A DNA stretch of 64,000 bases from Apostichopus japonicus (taxonomy: Eukaryota > Echinodermata > Holothuroidea > Aspidochirotida > Stichopodidae), in contig NC_092571.1 of the NCBI RefSeq assembly GCF_037975245.1, forward strand, positions 20,813,417-20,877,416, in the 5' to 3' direction. The position numbers and the translations under genes are program-made. Positions within the stretch are counted from its first letter, which is position 1. Each line of letters begins with the position of its first letter. Below the pieces are notes generated by a model. The model was given only the letters and a program-made list of their open reading frames with translations. It was not told where the DNA came from and searched no databases. Below are positions 47,605-59,420 of the stretch, piece by piece.

Positions 47605-49556
47605 CTGCGTTAAAGATGAAGAAAGGAAACAGATTTCAAAACACGGCCCGCTGATGAAATGTAAAACGTACTGGAGACATTTCTCCCAAAGTTCTTCTTT
47701 TTCAATAAAATCATATTGAATGGATGATATTTCAATGCGTTACCACATTTTATGACTCCTACAGACATTACTTGAGAAAGTCAAGTATTTGTGAATATTA
47801 TTCATGAAAAATGTTCAATGGAACCGGCCATCTGAAGAAAATGTGCAATGTAAATTTTGCATTACATTAATGTAATCCACACATGTTACACATGTACAGA
47901 GGCATTGAGAAACAAGTCAGACCCTGCGTACAATTACGTCACTGGGCCTCCCTCTTTATACACTGTATAATTTCATGGGAGGGAGATGCCCTGAGCAGAT
48001 CAAACAATTGTTCAAGCAAATCATTTTCACCCATGACTGCAACTTTTTTTGCCTTACTTTTCCCATAATATCCTGGGGCCCCCTTAAGTTACACTGGGCC
48101 TACATGCTACAGCCCCTCATGAATAGTAATTACCTTTAAAATCAGCCACTTGGCAATTATACATGATCTCTCGTTAGTCCTGAATGTGACTTTAAGGACA
48201 TCAAGGCTGAATGAAAAAACTAAACAAACTTTCGTAGCAAGCAAGCATACAGATGAAGGTACCAGAAGACATTGTACAGTGCAATTATAGTTTGTTTATT
48301 TTCTTGTCAATTTTGTTTATTTCCATGACTCTTCAAAACCTAAATTCAAGAAGCTGGTTTGCCCAGGATCATGGAACAAACATTGCCCAATCAGAGGCAG
48401 AGTAAATGATAAGAGACTAAATTACCAACTGGTTGCCCGGCAACCCAAACCTATTATGAGCTGATTGGATAGAATGATCTGCTATTAGTTATCCATTTCC
48501 TGTACTAAAATAAACAGCTCCCAGACGGACTGTCTAGGCGCCCTGCATCTGTTAGCTTCGATGACGGCATCAAAATGAAGATACAAAGTGTGGGCCCATT
48601 AGGCCTAATTTTTCCACTTCTGTATCAGCAGAAATTACAGACCAAACATTTTCTTTTATCTTTCCAAAATTGGTCACATTTTAATTAATATTACAATCCA
48701 TACACAACCCTATTCAACCTGCACAATTCCACACCTTTGTTTTTTCCTTTTTCTTTTTTAAAGTTGGTTTTCGTATAAAGGACCCCAAAAATACCAGAGG
48801 GCTGGCAGGCATAGAGAACCCTTGCCACAGTTTTCAGAATACGAGAACATTCAATGCAAACTTTTGCACAGATAGTTCTTAGTACTCAATCATACCATGG
48901 ATCCAAATACCAAGTGTGAAGTCCATCCAAGTTTTACTCTTTGAAGCTATTGTGATGACAAGTTTTCAGAGTTTGACCTGTGACCTTAACTAACCTTTGA
49001 CCACCACAGAAAGCAATAGGGACCTTACCTCAAAAAACCATGCATCTACACACCAAATGACCAAGCTTTAAGTTTATCCAATGTTTTACTTTTCCAGTTT
49101 GATATCAAGTTCACACAGTTTTCAGAGTTTGACCTCTAGTGACCTCAAATGACCTTTGACCTTCTAAGAACACATTATAGATGTTTGACTTGAAAAGGTG
49201 CATCTACTTAGTATCCACTTACTAAGCATGAGGGTCATCCGAGTTTTCTTTTTTGACTTATCGCGTTTACATCTAGGGTTTCAAACATTGGCCTCTGGTG
49301 GGTGGGTCAAGTTACACCAATGAATAGCCAGATGATCACAAAAGAGGGTAGTTGTGATTTTAAGAGATTTTAATCAACAACTTGAACCATCAACTACTCT
49401 CCAAAGGAAAGATGGTTTTGTTAGACATCCAAGTATTCCCTTTCTAAGTAGTAGGGTCATGTTTGAGCATCTCCATTCTTTCTCTTTAACATAGCAAACA
49501 TAGGAAACTAAACAACAAAAGATAGTAGTAGACATGATGTGTGTTTGAGTACTCAC
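47605..49556 (-). other. Intron E3-E4
   Basis: This 2-kb intron includes diverged 'gacctttgacc'-type repeats (48895-49345). Nothing else is recognised. Confidence 0.72.
48895..49345. repeat. Diverged tandem repeat with 'tgacctttgacc' boxes
   Basis: Three or so degenerate units of roughly 120-150 bp share 'gttttcagagtttgacct', 'gacctttgacc' and 'ccaa(g/a)ttttact' elements. One perfect TGACCTTTGACC (49150-49161) is a DR1-type nuclear-receptor site by sequence, but it recurs as part of the repeat family. Confidence 0.6.
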
Positions 49557-49615
49557 AAGAACTGAAAAACTCGGGAAAATTGCGTACCAGGAGTATCTAA
49601 ATATATTCTATCCAC
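49557..49615 (-). CDS. HSPG2: Perlecan exon E3: middle of SEA domain
   Basis: The exon is 59 nt, phase 0 in and phase 2 out, with acceptor TCTCTTTTACAG and donor AGTTCTT|GTGAGT. It encodes VDRIYLDTPGTQFSRVFQF, completed by Leu across the junction. It joins E2 (IVETE-VDRIY) and E4 (FQFL-ESDYG) to make a continuous SEA domain: helix end, loop 'P-G-x-x-F', then the strand. It is too short to be found without splicing logic. Confidence 0.9.
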
Positions 49616-52159
49616 CTGTAAAAGAGAAATGAGAAAAGAAAATAGTCAAATAAATGCTTATCTGCATTGCTTATATAGTTAACTTCTTAGTGCCCAAGAA
49701 TGGGAGCAAATATAGAGGGCGACAGACTAGTATGGTTTCAGCGTCATAGAGTTCACCTGTACAAGACCTGCTAGAACTATCTAGAGAGAGTAGGCCGAGA
49801 GTGTTACGGCTGTGTGGAGACAAGTTAGCATAGAGTAAAGTAAATCACATCTGGTTATGTCAATCAGTGAACATGCTGCATCAATTAACTGTCCACACTC
49901 TGCAAATTGGACAATCTACTCTTCTTACTATTTATTCAAGAGTGTAAACAAATATTTTAAATAATCACTAGAAAAGACTAACACAAAATGTCTGCTACTA
50001 ATATGAAATGTGTTTTGACATAGTTTACCCAAATAACAATTCATTTTATCCTTTGATTGTTGTCGATCCTAGTTTCAGACATAGAGACACACAGAGCTGA
50101 TATTCTGCATTAGGTGAGGGTGCTCTTATGCTTTTAGTTATGGTGTTAAACTAATAGAGGGCGCTATACAAAAACTCATATGAAAGTTTCCAAAGTTTCA
50201 CAAAGCCTTTGCTGATGATTGATTGAGAGGTTATTTAGTCTAGTTGTCTCTATTGTCAACATTTGCATTTTATTTTTTATTTGTCAAGAAGAAAAACATG
50301 TCTTGTACAGTACCTATCTATAATGTTTTTATATAAATAAGTTTTGTCTGCAAATGATTAGCATGTATATGTGCCTCAGTTGTTACTTTTTATAATAGTC
50401 AACACATAAACTGAGCCTAATCATTCTCTTAGATCACAAAATATCTCATGGATGAATTATCCTCACATGAAAAAAACAGCAAAACTTGAAAGTACTATTC
50501 TACAGTCAAGCAAATATTTGGGATTTTTGTATGAAGGCAGGCGGAAAAGGGGGAGAGGGAAGTGGTGAGAGAATCCGGAAGTGGTAAGGGAAGGGAGAAG
50601 TGGTGAGGGAAGGATGAGTGGTGGAGGGAAGGGGAGGGGAGGGTAAAAGGAAGTTGGAAAGTCAACCAATTTGAGAGGATGAGAAGCTTTTATTGCACAT
50701 CTTTGAAATCTGTCAAAGTGGGACCTGAAGATTAGGCAATCCTTTTATACAAGAGCTTAAATTTATCGCAATCTTCCTGATCACAGAATTTATTGTAATA
50801 CTACGGACAATGAAGAAAATATTTCCAACTTATTTGGGGGACATGTCCATTTTTGCATGGCACTGAGTGGATAAGATTATTTCAGGTTACATATACGGAT
50901 CAAAACTTACAATAATCAAATTTAAGTGTGCGACAGAAACTTTAAAATAGCCAAACATGATTTAAGTATCCGATAGGCCTTCACCTCAACAATGTCTGTT
51001 GCAAGAGAAACAACCTTTGTTCGAAGTCCATGCACCATGAAATAGCCAGCATTGAAATGCTACAAGCCAGTAAATGTGGAGTCACTAATAGAATCCATAA
51101 ACCATTTGTGAGGTAACAATCATTCCAAACAGATTCGTACAAGTGTACTGTAATGAAACTGATACCAAAATCTAAGCACCACTCATTGGAAGCTTCCACT
51201 GTATCATATTTTACTGCTACGCCCTCCCCCCCCCCCCCCCCCCCAGTCAGTACGAGCAGTATGAATACCATGTTTCTATCAGATCAAGGTTAGGAACTGT
51301 TTGTACTGTCAATACCAGTGCTTTGAGAGCATTACATTGGAGTACAGTTTTATAGAGAGGTATTAGCATTAGGAAATTGTCCCAACTGGCTGTCTTATTC
51401 ACCTTTCCCTATGAATATGTATGAACTTTGCATACAAAACAGATTACAATAAGCAAGAAGGTTACTAGAAGGCCAGTAGTGGCCAACAGATGTACATTCT
51501 TCCTCTTTCCTGCATTTATTTTTCTACCTCCAAGTTCAGCTGTTTATCTGCAGACAACAACTAACTTATTGTTTATCCTGGCTCTTAAGCGATGATTCAT
51601 CTAGCTCCTTTGACCTCAAACCATATGCACCACCAGCAGGACAGGTTTTTCCAAAATTAAGGATGACAATCTCAAACAATGCAGCACCTGTCCCAATCCA
51701 CCCAGCTATTTGATCTATCTAAACATACCATGGGCATTACCTCTCTTCAAAAAATATTTCTATACATGGTAAAGACAGGATAATTGTCATAAACTTGAAG
51801 ATATTTTTTAAAATTTTGTCCCAAAACATCCTCTCAACAGTTCAATTAATGCAAGGTTAGAAGTAGGGAGAATAAGCTGTCTGCTAGGATTTATAGACCA
51901 TCAACACAGCCCTAATACCATTTGCCTCATTCTGCATTCTGTTATAAATTCAAGAACAGCATATATTGTGGTGAACATTTTAAACATTCTTCCATATGGG
52001 GGTCGGCCATTAGGGTTCCTCTGTTCTGTGATGTATCAATGACTATGGACTATGGAACTTCCTTTTGCTTTTAACCACAGCATTCTATATTAAAGTAAAA
52101 ATAAATACACTTTTGCTAAACAAACAACCTTGCTTTAATAACTATGGCTCATATTACGT

Positions 52160-52280
52160 TAAGGGGATGAGAGGGGATATGGGTGGGGTGATAATGAGGT
52201 GGGAGGGGTGGGAGTGGGGTGGGAGAGGATGGGATTAGAGTGGGGTGAGAGCTGGGTGGGATGAGAGTGGGGATGGGAAA
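52160..52280 (+). other. G-rich, G-quadruplex-prone tract
   Basis: Degenerate short repeats such as 'gtggggtgggag' give many runs of three or four G on the plus strand over about 120 bp. The transcript of perlecan carries the C-rich complement. Confidence 0.65.
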
Positions 52281-53615
52281 GTGGGCAGCAGTGGCATTTC
52301 TTACATATTTGAGGGTAAAAACTTAAACTTGATTCAACTGCACAATTGCACAACCCATTTCCTTGTGCTTGACAACACAGACCGCTTGCCTTGACCTTTG
52401 GGGATATTATGCGGTTTTACATGAGTGACACCTGGTTTAATATATATCCACCTGTGGTCACTTACATATCACAACAGTGGTTTTATGGTAGAGAGGCAGT
52501 CATAAAACTTACCAACAAGGCTACAGTATAAGTTTATAATTTGGTGACCTGGTAACAGGGAATTGGGCTGGGATGCTATATTACATTGGAATTATATTAT
52601 AAACATGGAATAGTTGTCTGCCCACCCAAGGATGATAAGTAGGATAATGTATACAATGTAAAAGTTGCTACATTCCTAGAAAAATAATTTCGCTGTTGGC
52701 GCTGCTGGCCCAGTACGAAACAAGCCTGGTCTTGTCTTTGTTTCTTTTCTTCTGGCCTCTTTCCTTTTTCCTCTTTCATATTTTATTTTGATATTCTTTA
52801 CAAGTTTAATCTCAATTCCCATCTATGAAGGAATGACATCGTTCCTTTTAGGATGGGGAATTTCTCCAAGGAGATGAAGACATATCAAGTTCATTCATGA
52901 CTACCACATTGGGAGTAAAACCAGTCTTTGCTCACCTAAGGAGCATGTTGGGTTCATTGACACACAGTGATATAACTTCTTATACGTTTTGCCTTTATTT
53001 TAAACACTTTCAGCCAAGAAAAAGAAGAAAAAAATCAACAAAAAGTACACAACACATTATTAAAAGATAAGGTAAAGTGTTATTTATAGATGTTAGAAAA
53101 AATGACTAGGAATATGTTGACCTTTTACCAAAGTAGAACAGCTCAAGAAAACAATAACATGACTAATTCAAAAGTCTTGTTTAATCGACTTCAAAAGCAC
53201 ATCACTTTTGATCTGATTATTATAAATGAAATGCTACAACCTACCCAAAGTTTGTCACTTAATATCAGTTGACACTGAGAAGATTGTCAGGGCAGAAGGA
53301 CCTATATCTGACAGGATTAATTCAATCATAACTTGGTAACAGATATACCATCAATTGGGGCATGCTACTACTATACTATACTATACAATTTCAATTATCC
53401 TTCTGTAAAAGAAAGTTAATGCAAATGGCCTGAAACAACCTCACGATCATCAAAAAAAAACCAAGCCTCGGTAGCTCGCTCCACCAGAAGGGCAGAAGAC
53501 GACGACAGAGGGAGGGTGAAATGGGAGACCTAGGACCAGCCATAATACAATCAAATTCACCCAGCCGAAACATATCCAAACAAACATGAGCAAATTTATA
53601 TAAACAAGAGACATC

Positions 53616-53735
53616 AATGAGAGACAATACCGCCTAGAGCCACTTCTCCTTATGATGAGAGACAATACCGCCTAGAGCCACTTCTCTGAGAGACAACACC
53701 ACCTATCGAGCCACTTCTAATTGAGATGAGAGATA
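53616..53735. repeat. About 43-bp tandem repeat, three units
   Basis: 'gagagacaataccgcctaga' followed by 'gccacttct' occurs three times, the third copy diverged ('caacaccacctatcgagcc'). Confidence 0.9.
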
Positions 53736-53790
53736 AGGAGCTTTCACAGGTTAGCTTCTTTATAACAACCCTTTACAATTATTATTATTT

Positions 53791-53945
53791 AAGGAGGAGA
53801 AGGAGGAGGAGGAGGAGGGTGGTGGTGGTGGTGGTGGTGGTGATGATGGCGATCACGAGGAGGAGGAGGAGGAGGAGGAGGAGGAGGAGGAGGAGGAGGA
53901 GGAGGAGGAGGAGGAGGAGGAGGAGGAGGAGGAGGAAGAAGAAGA
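53791..53945 (+). repeat. AGG/GGT trinucleotide microsatellite
   Basis: About 155 bp of nearly pure AGG on the plus strand (CCT on minus) is interrupted by a GGT/GAT block at about 53819-53850. It is almost pure polypurine. The poly-Arg, poly-Pro and poly-Glu frames are artefacts. Confidence 0.97.
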
Positions 53946-54842
53946 TATATTATTAAATTATATATTGCTAAATCAATCAAATGTGCTCTCATAGTCTCTG
54001 CTCTTGTTTCATGAAAATTGAGAGGTCATCACAAAATGTTCTCCGTTTGGGGATTTTACTACCAATTAGCTTACCTGTCTACCCACAACCTCAGAACTCT
54101 CATTCTACCATGCCCAGTGTGAAATATGTCATCTTATCAGCACTGTCCACAAACTCAGGGGCCGGTCACTCCCGGTCAATCTATAACCACCAAAACTGGG
54201 ACGTTTACATGATCGTTGTGATATCGCTAGATATTCATGCCGGTGCTGTTGCACAGACTAACACTTGTCAATAATGACATTACTGACGATTGCTCTCTAA
54301 GCTGTATTCTCTAAGGAAGGTTAACCATATATGAAAAGAGTGCTTCGCTGATACAGTGCGTGTTATTCTTTTCTACCAGAGGTCAGAAACAAGAAGAAAA
54401 TAAAAACTGCCTGAACTTTGAGACATATTTTTTTTCTTACAACAATATCAAATCAGCATGATACTGATATAAATCTACCGAATTTCATTCTTTCCCCCTG
54501 AACAAAATGCAAACAATGAAGATAAACAGACCCTTTACAACAAATTTCAATAGGAAAGAAGAAAAAAACTGTTGTATGGTGTATATAAATAGGGCATTCT
54601 AACCTGTTAAAACTAGGTCAGCAGACACTAATATGTCAACAAGCAATGCCTAGTATTTGATCTCTACTGAGCCTGTGCATATATACAATGTGAACTGTTA
54701 GTCTCAAAAGTCTTACAATCCAATGACAATCCTGTCTGACTTTAGAGGTATTGCAGACATACCACCCGTTCTTCCATTTTTTTTTTTTTTTACCCCATGA
54801 TTTGCCTATAGTTACCCAATAAGGCAGGAAAAACTAAAATTT

Positions 54843-55262
54843 GAGTGTATGTGTTAATCTGACATGCTGATACTGTGTGACCTGTAGTAAGTTTCCGTTA
54901 GTAAGTTTTCCCTTTGAAGGTCTTAGGTATTCCCCCCCCCCCTTCCCAAAATATGTAAGAGGGCTACGAATGGTCACTGTGCTTCGAATTAAGGCAGATA
55001 AGGCAGACAAAACTCAAACGAAGTTGTATTCATACATGTTATTAAATCAAAGAAGGTGGCGTAGATTTGTGATAAAGTAACACTTCCTTTTTTCTTTGCT
55101 TTCTCTCTCTCTCTCTCAACTCTCATTTGAGTGTGTACGTGTGTTAATCTGACATGCTGATATGTGAATTTATAAAACGTTAGTAATTTTTCCCTTTGAA
55201 GGTCTTCAGTCCTCCCCAGATATGTTAGAAGGCTACGAATGGTCACTTTGCTTCGAATTAAA
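54843..55262. repeat. Direct duplication, copies about 290 bp apart
   Basis: 'gtgttaatctgacatgctga', 'tttccctttgaaggtctt' and 'gctacgaatggtcact' occur in the same order in two diverged copies (54843-54995 and 55131-55262). A CT-rich stretch lies between them. Confidence 0.88.
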
Positions 55263-55795
55263 CATGCTTTTACTGCCACCCCCGCCCCCCCCTCCCCCCA
55301 ATATCGAACATGAGTGTAGTACTTGTAGGGTGACAGGTAAGTGAGCCAGTTAAGTAAATTTTAACCCCCAAGGAATGTCACTTCCTGATCGAATGATTAG
55401 ATGAATACCCTCAAATACCCAGACAGGGCATATAAGACTACTTAACGTTTTGCAAACAATTTCCAGTAGGATAGAGTTTCCTCTCAATCTAGCAGCAAGA
55501 TTGACTGGATAGTTTTCATAAAACAATTATATGAATGACACAGGATGACTGATAAATTGGATGTAGGAGTCATCTCCTTAATGGGACAAGATTTGTCTTA
55601 GATGTTTGAGGACGTTTTCTGTCCTAAAGATGTCTGTCATATATATAGTTAAAGATGGTATTTGGATGTGTGCCTCCTTTAAACTCTCACCAATTATAAG
55701 ATTATGGACTGAGGTAGGGAGAGGGGAGATGAGGGGAGCAGGAAATGGAGGGGAAAGGAGTGGGAAGTACACCCATACTTCTGTTAATAACGTAC

Positions 55796-55908
55796 CTCTG
55801 TTTCTACGATATCCTTTAGCTGCTTGAACACCTGACTGTTCCAGTCACTCAGGGCCCTACTGTATTTATAATCTATGGCTACAATGGTAAATCTGATGAA
55901 CGAGTAAA
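55796..55908 (-). CDS. HSPG2: Perlecan exon E2: N-terminal part of SEA domain
   Basis: The exon is 113 nt, phase 1 in and phase 0 out, with acceptor CTATTTGCAG and donor ACAGAG|GTACGT. It encodes YSFIRFTIVAIDYKYSRALS and then DWNSQVFKQLKDIVETE. 'F-x-I-x-x-x-x-Y-x-x-x-L-x-D-x-x-S-x-x-F-x-x-L' is the start of a SEA domain: first strand, then helix. It follows the Ser-Gly attachment segment of E1, the same order as in perlecan domain I, where SEA lies just after the glycosaminoglycan sites. Confidence 0.93.
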
Positions 55909-56697
55909 CTGCAAATAGAGAATGAAAAAGAAGAAGTAGGTAGATCACATACTACGAGCAATAAACGAGCGTCTTTCTGACAGCTTCTAATTAGTTCAGC
56001 TGCCAAACTGACCATTGTTTTGATATTGAAATGATATTCAATCAAACACATCTACAATATGTTTCGCCTGACGGGGATGACGGCAAGATTAACAACACAA
56101 GTTGAAGTGATTAAACAGAAAATTGATACAAAGGAAATTTCAGTGTCAATATCAAGCAATGGTCGAAAAACATAGAGACGCAGTTATAAGATATCCATGG
56201 AATACTTTTGTTATTGCTGTTATCTTCGACCACATAGTAGCCAACACCACACTAAGTCAATGGGAAATCTGCCTAACCGTCGGTTTGCCAAAAAAAAAAA
56301 TTAACACTTTGCGTAGGATTCCGGTAATAAATTAGGAACCAGGTAGTATCACGTTGGGCGTGTACCCTGGTACCCAGATACCCCGTGCAAACACTATCGA
56401 AAGCATAGAGAAACAAAGATTGTCAATATTTGGAAGAATCTGCAATTCTGAATTTCTTATTTCACTTGCATTCTGACCTAGAGGAATATATATTCAACAA
56501 ATTTTGAGAATGAAACAAAGGGTAGTAAGAAGGCTAAAAATGTGGCATTTAAAAAAGAGGGAAAAGTTACCATATCGATGCAGGAAACAAAGGCCACAGG
56601 TTTCCGAAACATTTAAAAGTTTTACGAATACTTTAAAATTGCAAATTGAAATGCCCGTGATATGACTGATTTACCGATGAGAATGCGTCTATCTTAC
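55909..56697 (-). other. Intron E1-E2
   Basis: This AT-rich 789-bp intron has no recognised element. Confidence 0.75.
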
Positions 56698-57013
56698 CTT
56701 CTGTGGGAGTCGGGGGACTTCCAGAACCTGATCCCTCCCCTGACCCACTCATATCCTCATCGTCTGATGGCGGGGTGGTGGGGGGTCGTATACTACTGGA
56801 TTCTTCCTTCTCTGTAACAGCCGTGGTTGTGCTACTTCCAGACATGCTTCCGTCTGCAGGCGTGAAAGTAAACTTCCCCGAGTGTGTCGTGCCTGCCGTC
56901 GTGCTGGTACCGCTACCAACCCCATCAAATAGGGCCTGCCTTCTCAATCTATCATTGGAAACTTCTATGTAAAAATCCCCTAATTCATCTTCTGTTTCTA
57001 TAACATTTTCTTC
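56698..57013 (-). CDS. HSPG2: Perlecan exon E1: N-terminal segment with heparan sulfate attachment sites
   Basis: The exon is 316 nt, phase 0 in and phase 1 out, with acceptor CTTACCCTCTGCAG and donor ACAGAAG|GTAAGA. It begins EENVIETEDELGDFYIEVSN, continues through a Gly/Ser/Thr-rich mucin-like stretch (SGTSTTAGTTHSG and similar) and reaches PPSDDEDMSGSGEGSGSGS. Ser-Gly repeats beside acidic residues are the classic glycosaminoglycan attachment signal. 'SDDEDM' immediately before the Ser-Gly sites resembles vertebrate perlecan domain I. The mucin-like part is longer than I know from vertebrates. An upstream exon must supply the signal peptide. Confidence 0.92.
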
Positions 57014-57519
57014 CTGCAGAGGGTAAGAAAGAAAAAAAAACAGTAAAATAGTACTTTGAAGGTAGGATGCTAATTATTTCCAACAAAATCATTGTAATCA
57101 TCATTTTCAAATTGTTGAAATCTTCTTTTCTACTTTTGTGTTTTATTTGATTTTTCATTTCCAGAACTAGCACTAACTTGATTTTTAATGAGAATGATAT
57201 GCACTATATCGCTAAGGATCAAAACTCAGTCAATATCTTTACAAAATTTTCCTTCATATTCTAAATGTGAATCTGATGATCTTGGTACAGTATATTGACC
57301 TTCGAGCTTTAAATAAATTTCACAAATTGCTGGAATAACTGACACGGGCACTACCGATTTTGAAAAACGCCTCTTCGATGCTGGAGGAGTTTGAGATACC
57401 CGCTGTGGAACTGACTGGAGTGATGACATTATGAAGATCTCAACTCCCACTTGAAAGTTTGCAATTAATGAAGACAGTGCAGGGAAAACCTTAAAGCTGC
57501 ATGGTTACTACGTGTCATT

Positions 57520-57660
57520 ACAGACAGGTCAAAGGTCAAGTTTGTGACAGCTAAAAAGGCTGTCATGCTGGAAGAATCTCTTGTTATGAAATTTTTCAAA
57601 AACACCTTGGGCATGTTCATGGCATTATTTCATGGAGGTCAAAAGTTTAAATGTCTTATG
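57520..57660. repeat. 'aggtcaaaggtca'-containing repeat
   Basis: AGGTCAAAGGTCA (57526-57538) is a perfect DR1 pair of nuclear-receptor half-sites, about 500 bp upstream of E1. A second 'gaggtcaaaag' follows at 57636. The surroundings resemble the 'gacctttgacc' repeat family at 48895-49345 in inverse orientation, so a repeat is the first explanation. Confidence 0.55.
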
Positions 57661-58620
57661 AATTGAGACACTTTGTCGTTAAGGAGTTCTAGTGCTTTTA
57701 TGAACTCATCAGGCTTTGATGTTGGACAACATGCCACATGGTGCAGGACTGCATTACATGCTAATGGTTATTCAGCATTACTCCCCATCCCGGGTCCCCA
57801 TCCTGACACAGTACCACCATCCCCCCCCCCCAGCCAAAAAAAACAAAGATGTTGCCATAAAGATCAAACATTAATACTTAAAGCTTGGTCATTTTATTGC
57901 ACTTCTTGACTCTCAAAGCATTCGACACCTTTCAATCAAACACAGAACCCCCAAGATTTAAGAATATTGACATTAAATTACCATAATAATATATCTGTCA
58001 ATTTACCAAATCATTTAATATTAATATTGGCTTTCAAGCACTTCCCAATAGACTTTTATATATCCATATATCAGTCTTTCTTCTTCTACTTCCCTCTCTT
58101 TCTTCTTTTGGTCTCAGATAAATTCTAGACATATCAAAGTCATTGCCATTTAAATTACCATTAGTTATACACCTGTTTATAACCCACAATGGAATGCAAA
58201 TTATGGGAAGAAGGTCAAGTCTTTTTTCAACCCACCAGGAAGAATTTGACCAAACCTATCTCTCTAAAGAGGAAGAATCAGAACTGATTTATAATTTGAT
58301 GTTTGTCCCCATAGGGGCTACAACTTCAGTTCTCTGTAGGAAGTATTCATCTAATTTACTACCACACTGAAAACAGTGGTAACTGTTACATCTACAGGTG
58401 TCTGGTAGTACAATTGCTTGGTGATGTTACTGTTGATGCAGCTTCAACATATATGCACAGTGATGAAATCAAATTGAATAAAGTTCCTGGTTAGCTAGTG
58501 TACCCTGATTGATTTACTTTGTTATTTATGCTTCAGTATAAAAAAATCCAACAGATACAGATTCCCCAAAATTAACAGGCTAGGAGATTTACAAACCATG
58601 ACACATAATAGTCTCTAACT

Positions 58621-58992
58621 TTAAGGCATTGAAGACTTGCCCCAAACCCTGTGCAGCCCATCTGAAAAAGTTAACTTTCCGTTGCTTGCCAGTGACGTTT
58701 TGTTGGTGTCGCTCCAAAATGCAGACAGCACAGTTATGAAACGTGATACCTTGTTATCTTTAGCTGGACCAGAGATGTCCAACGCTGTATTGTTTGTACA
58801 CTGTGCTGTGGGTACTGACCGCAGCTGTATGTACTGAGTGTACACTAGTGTCTAATTACCGAAGGTAGCAAGCTGTGTGCGTATATTCTGGGATCCATGG
58901 TGGTGTCTAACACTTCTGTTACACCTCATTTGAAACTAGGTCAGATTACCGGCATTAGACGTTTCTTTTTGCGCAAGTCTTCACACCCTTAA
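58621..58992 (+). mobile_element. TTAA-flanked MITE, copy B (partner at 35717-36086)
   Basis: TTAA lies at both ends (58621-58624, 58989-58992). The inner termini GGCATTGAAGACTTGCCC and, reverse-complemented, GGGTGTGAAGACTTGCGC match at 14 of 18 bases. It lies in the opposite orientation to copy A. There is no transposase, so it is non-autonomous, by target site of piggyBac type. Confidence 0.8.
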
Positions 58993-59077
58993 AGTGTTTT
59001 ACAGTAGCTACGTGCTAACTTCTTTGACAGGTAACCACCCATTTTATCCTTCTTCTGGATCTACTATTTCAGAAGAA

Positions 59078-59420
59078 GGTATGCATCCTTCAGATCCACC
59101 CTCCACCCTTGTGGGGTAGTATCTTCCTAAGTGGTAAATTTGGGCGGTGCCCAGGGAGCGAGGGCGCAGTACTAAAACGTTCCAATGTGTAGTTTAGGTA
59201 GATGGCAAATTGCAGATGTGGAATGGGAGACAGGTAAGAGAGGAGCGAAGTAAATCCTTCAGATCCACACTTCCCCCTCACATATAACCTTCCTGAGGGA
59301 TCGTATAATGATGATGATGGCAAGGGTGTCTACCCAAAAACGTACCCTCATTGCACATAGAGGGCGCAGTGCTAAAATGTTTCCAGTTTTGCAGGTTAAG
59401 TAGATGGAAGACATACTCCT
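59078..59420. repeat. Diverged local duplication
   Basis: 'tccttcagatccac', 'aaccttcctgaggg' or 'tatcttcctaagtgg', 'gagggcgcagt(a/g)ctaaaa' and 'aggtagatgg' or 'aagtagatgg' occur twice in the same order with a spacing of about 170-190 bp. Confidence 0.6.

Larger units (their letters stand above)
49616..55795 (-). other. Intron E2-E3
   Basis: This 6.2-kb intron contains purine-rich tracts (50540-50652, 52160-52280), an oligo-C tract (51225-51245), an AGG array (53791-53945) next to a 43-bp repeat (53616-53735), and a direct duplication (54843-55262). No exon is supported. Confidence 0.72.
718..57013 (-). other. HSPG2: Perlecan gene, N-terminal part (17 exons, E1-E17)
   Basis: Perlecan is a secreted basement-membrane heparan sulfate proteoglycan that links laminin, collagen IV and growth factors. 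The exons read right to left as Ser-Gly attachment segment, SEA, Cys-rich module, four LDLa, Ig, laminin-EGF piece, laminin IV. I know this order from perlecan domains I-III. The 2342 coding bases join without a frame break at all sixteen junctions, which is strong support for one gene. Every acceptor is AG. Every donor is GT, and all but one are of GTRNG type. The run E5-E10 is entirely class 1-1, the usual signature of shuffled modules. The signal-peptide exon and the rest of domain III plus domains IV and V lie outside the model. Introns range from about 0.5 to 13.6 kb. Confidence 0.93.

Noticed and set aside
53726-53992. Poly-Arg and poly-Pro/poly-His frames
   Set aside because: Pure trinucleotide microsatellite read in different frames.
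57226-57450. Minus-strand frame (SVPQRVSQTPPASKRRFSKS and following) as the missing perlecan 5' exon
   Set aside because: It ends in a stop before any donor, has no signal peptide and does not connect in phase to E1.
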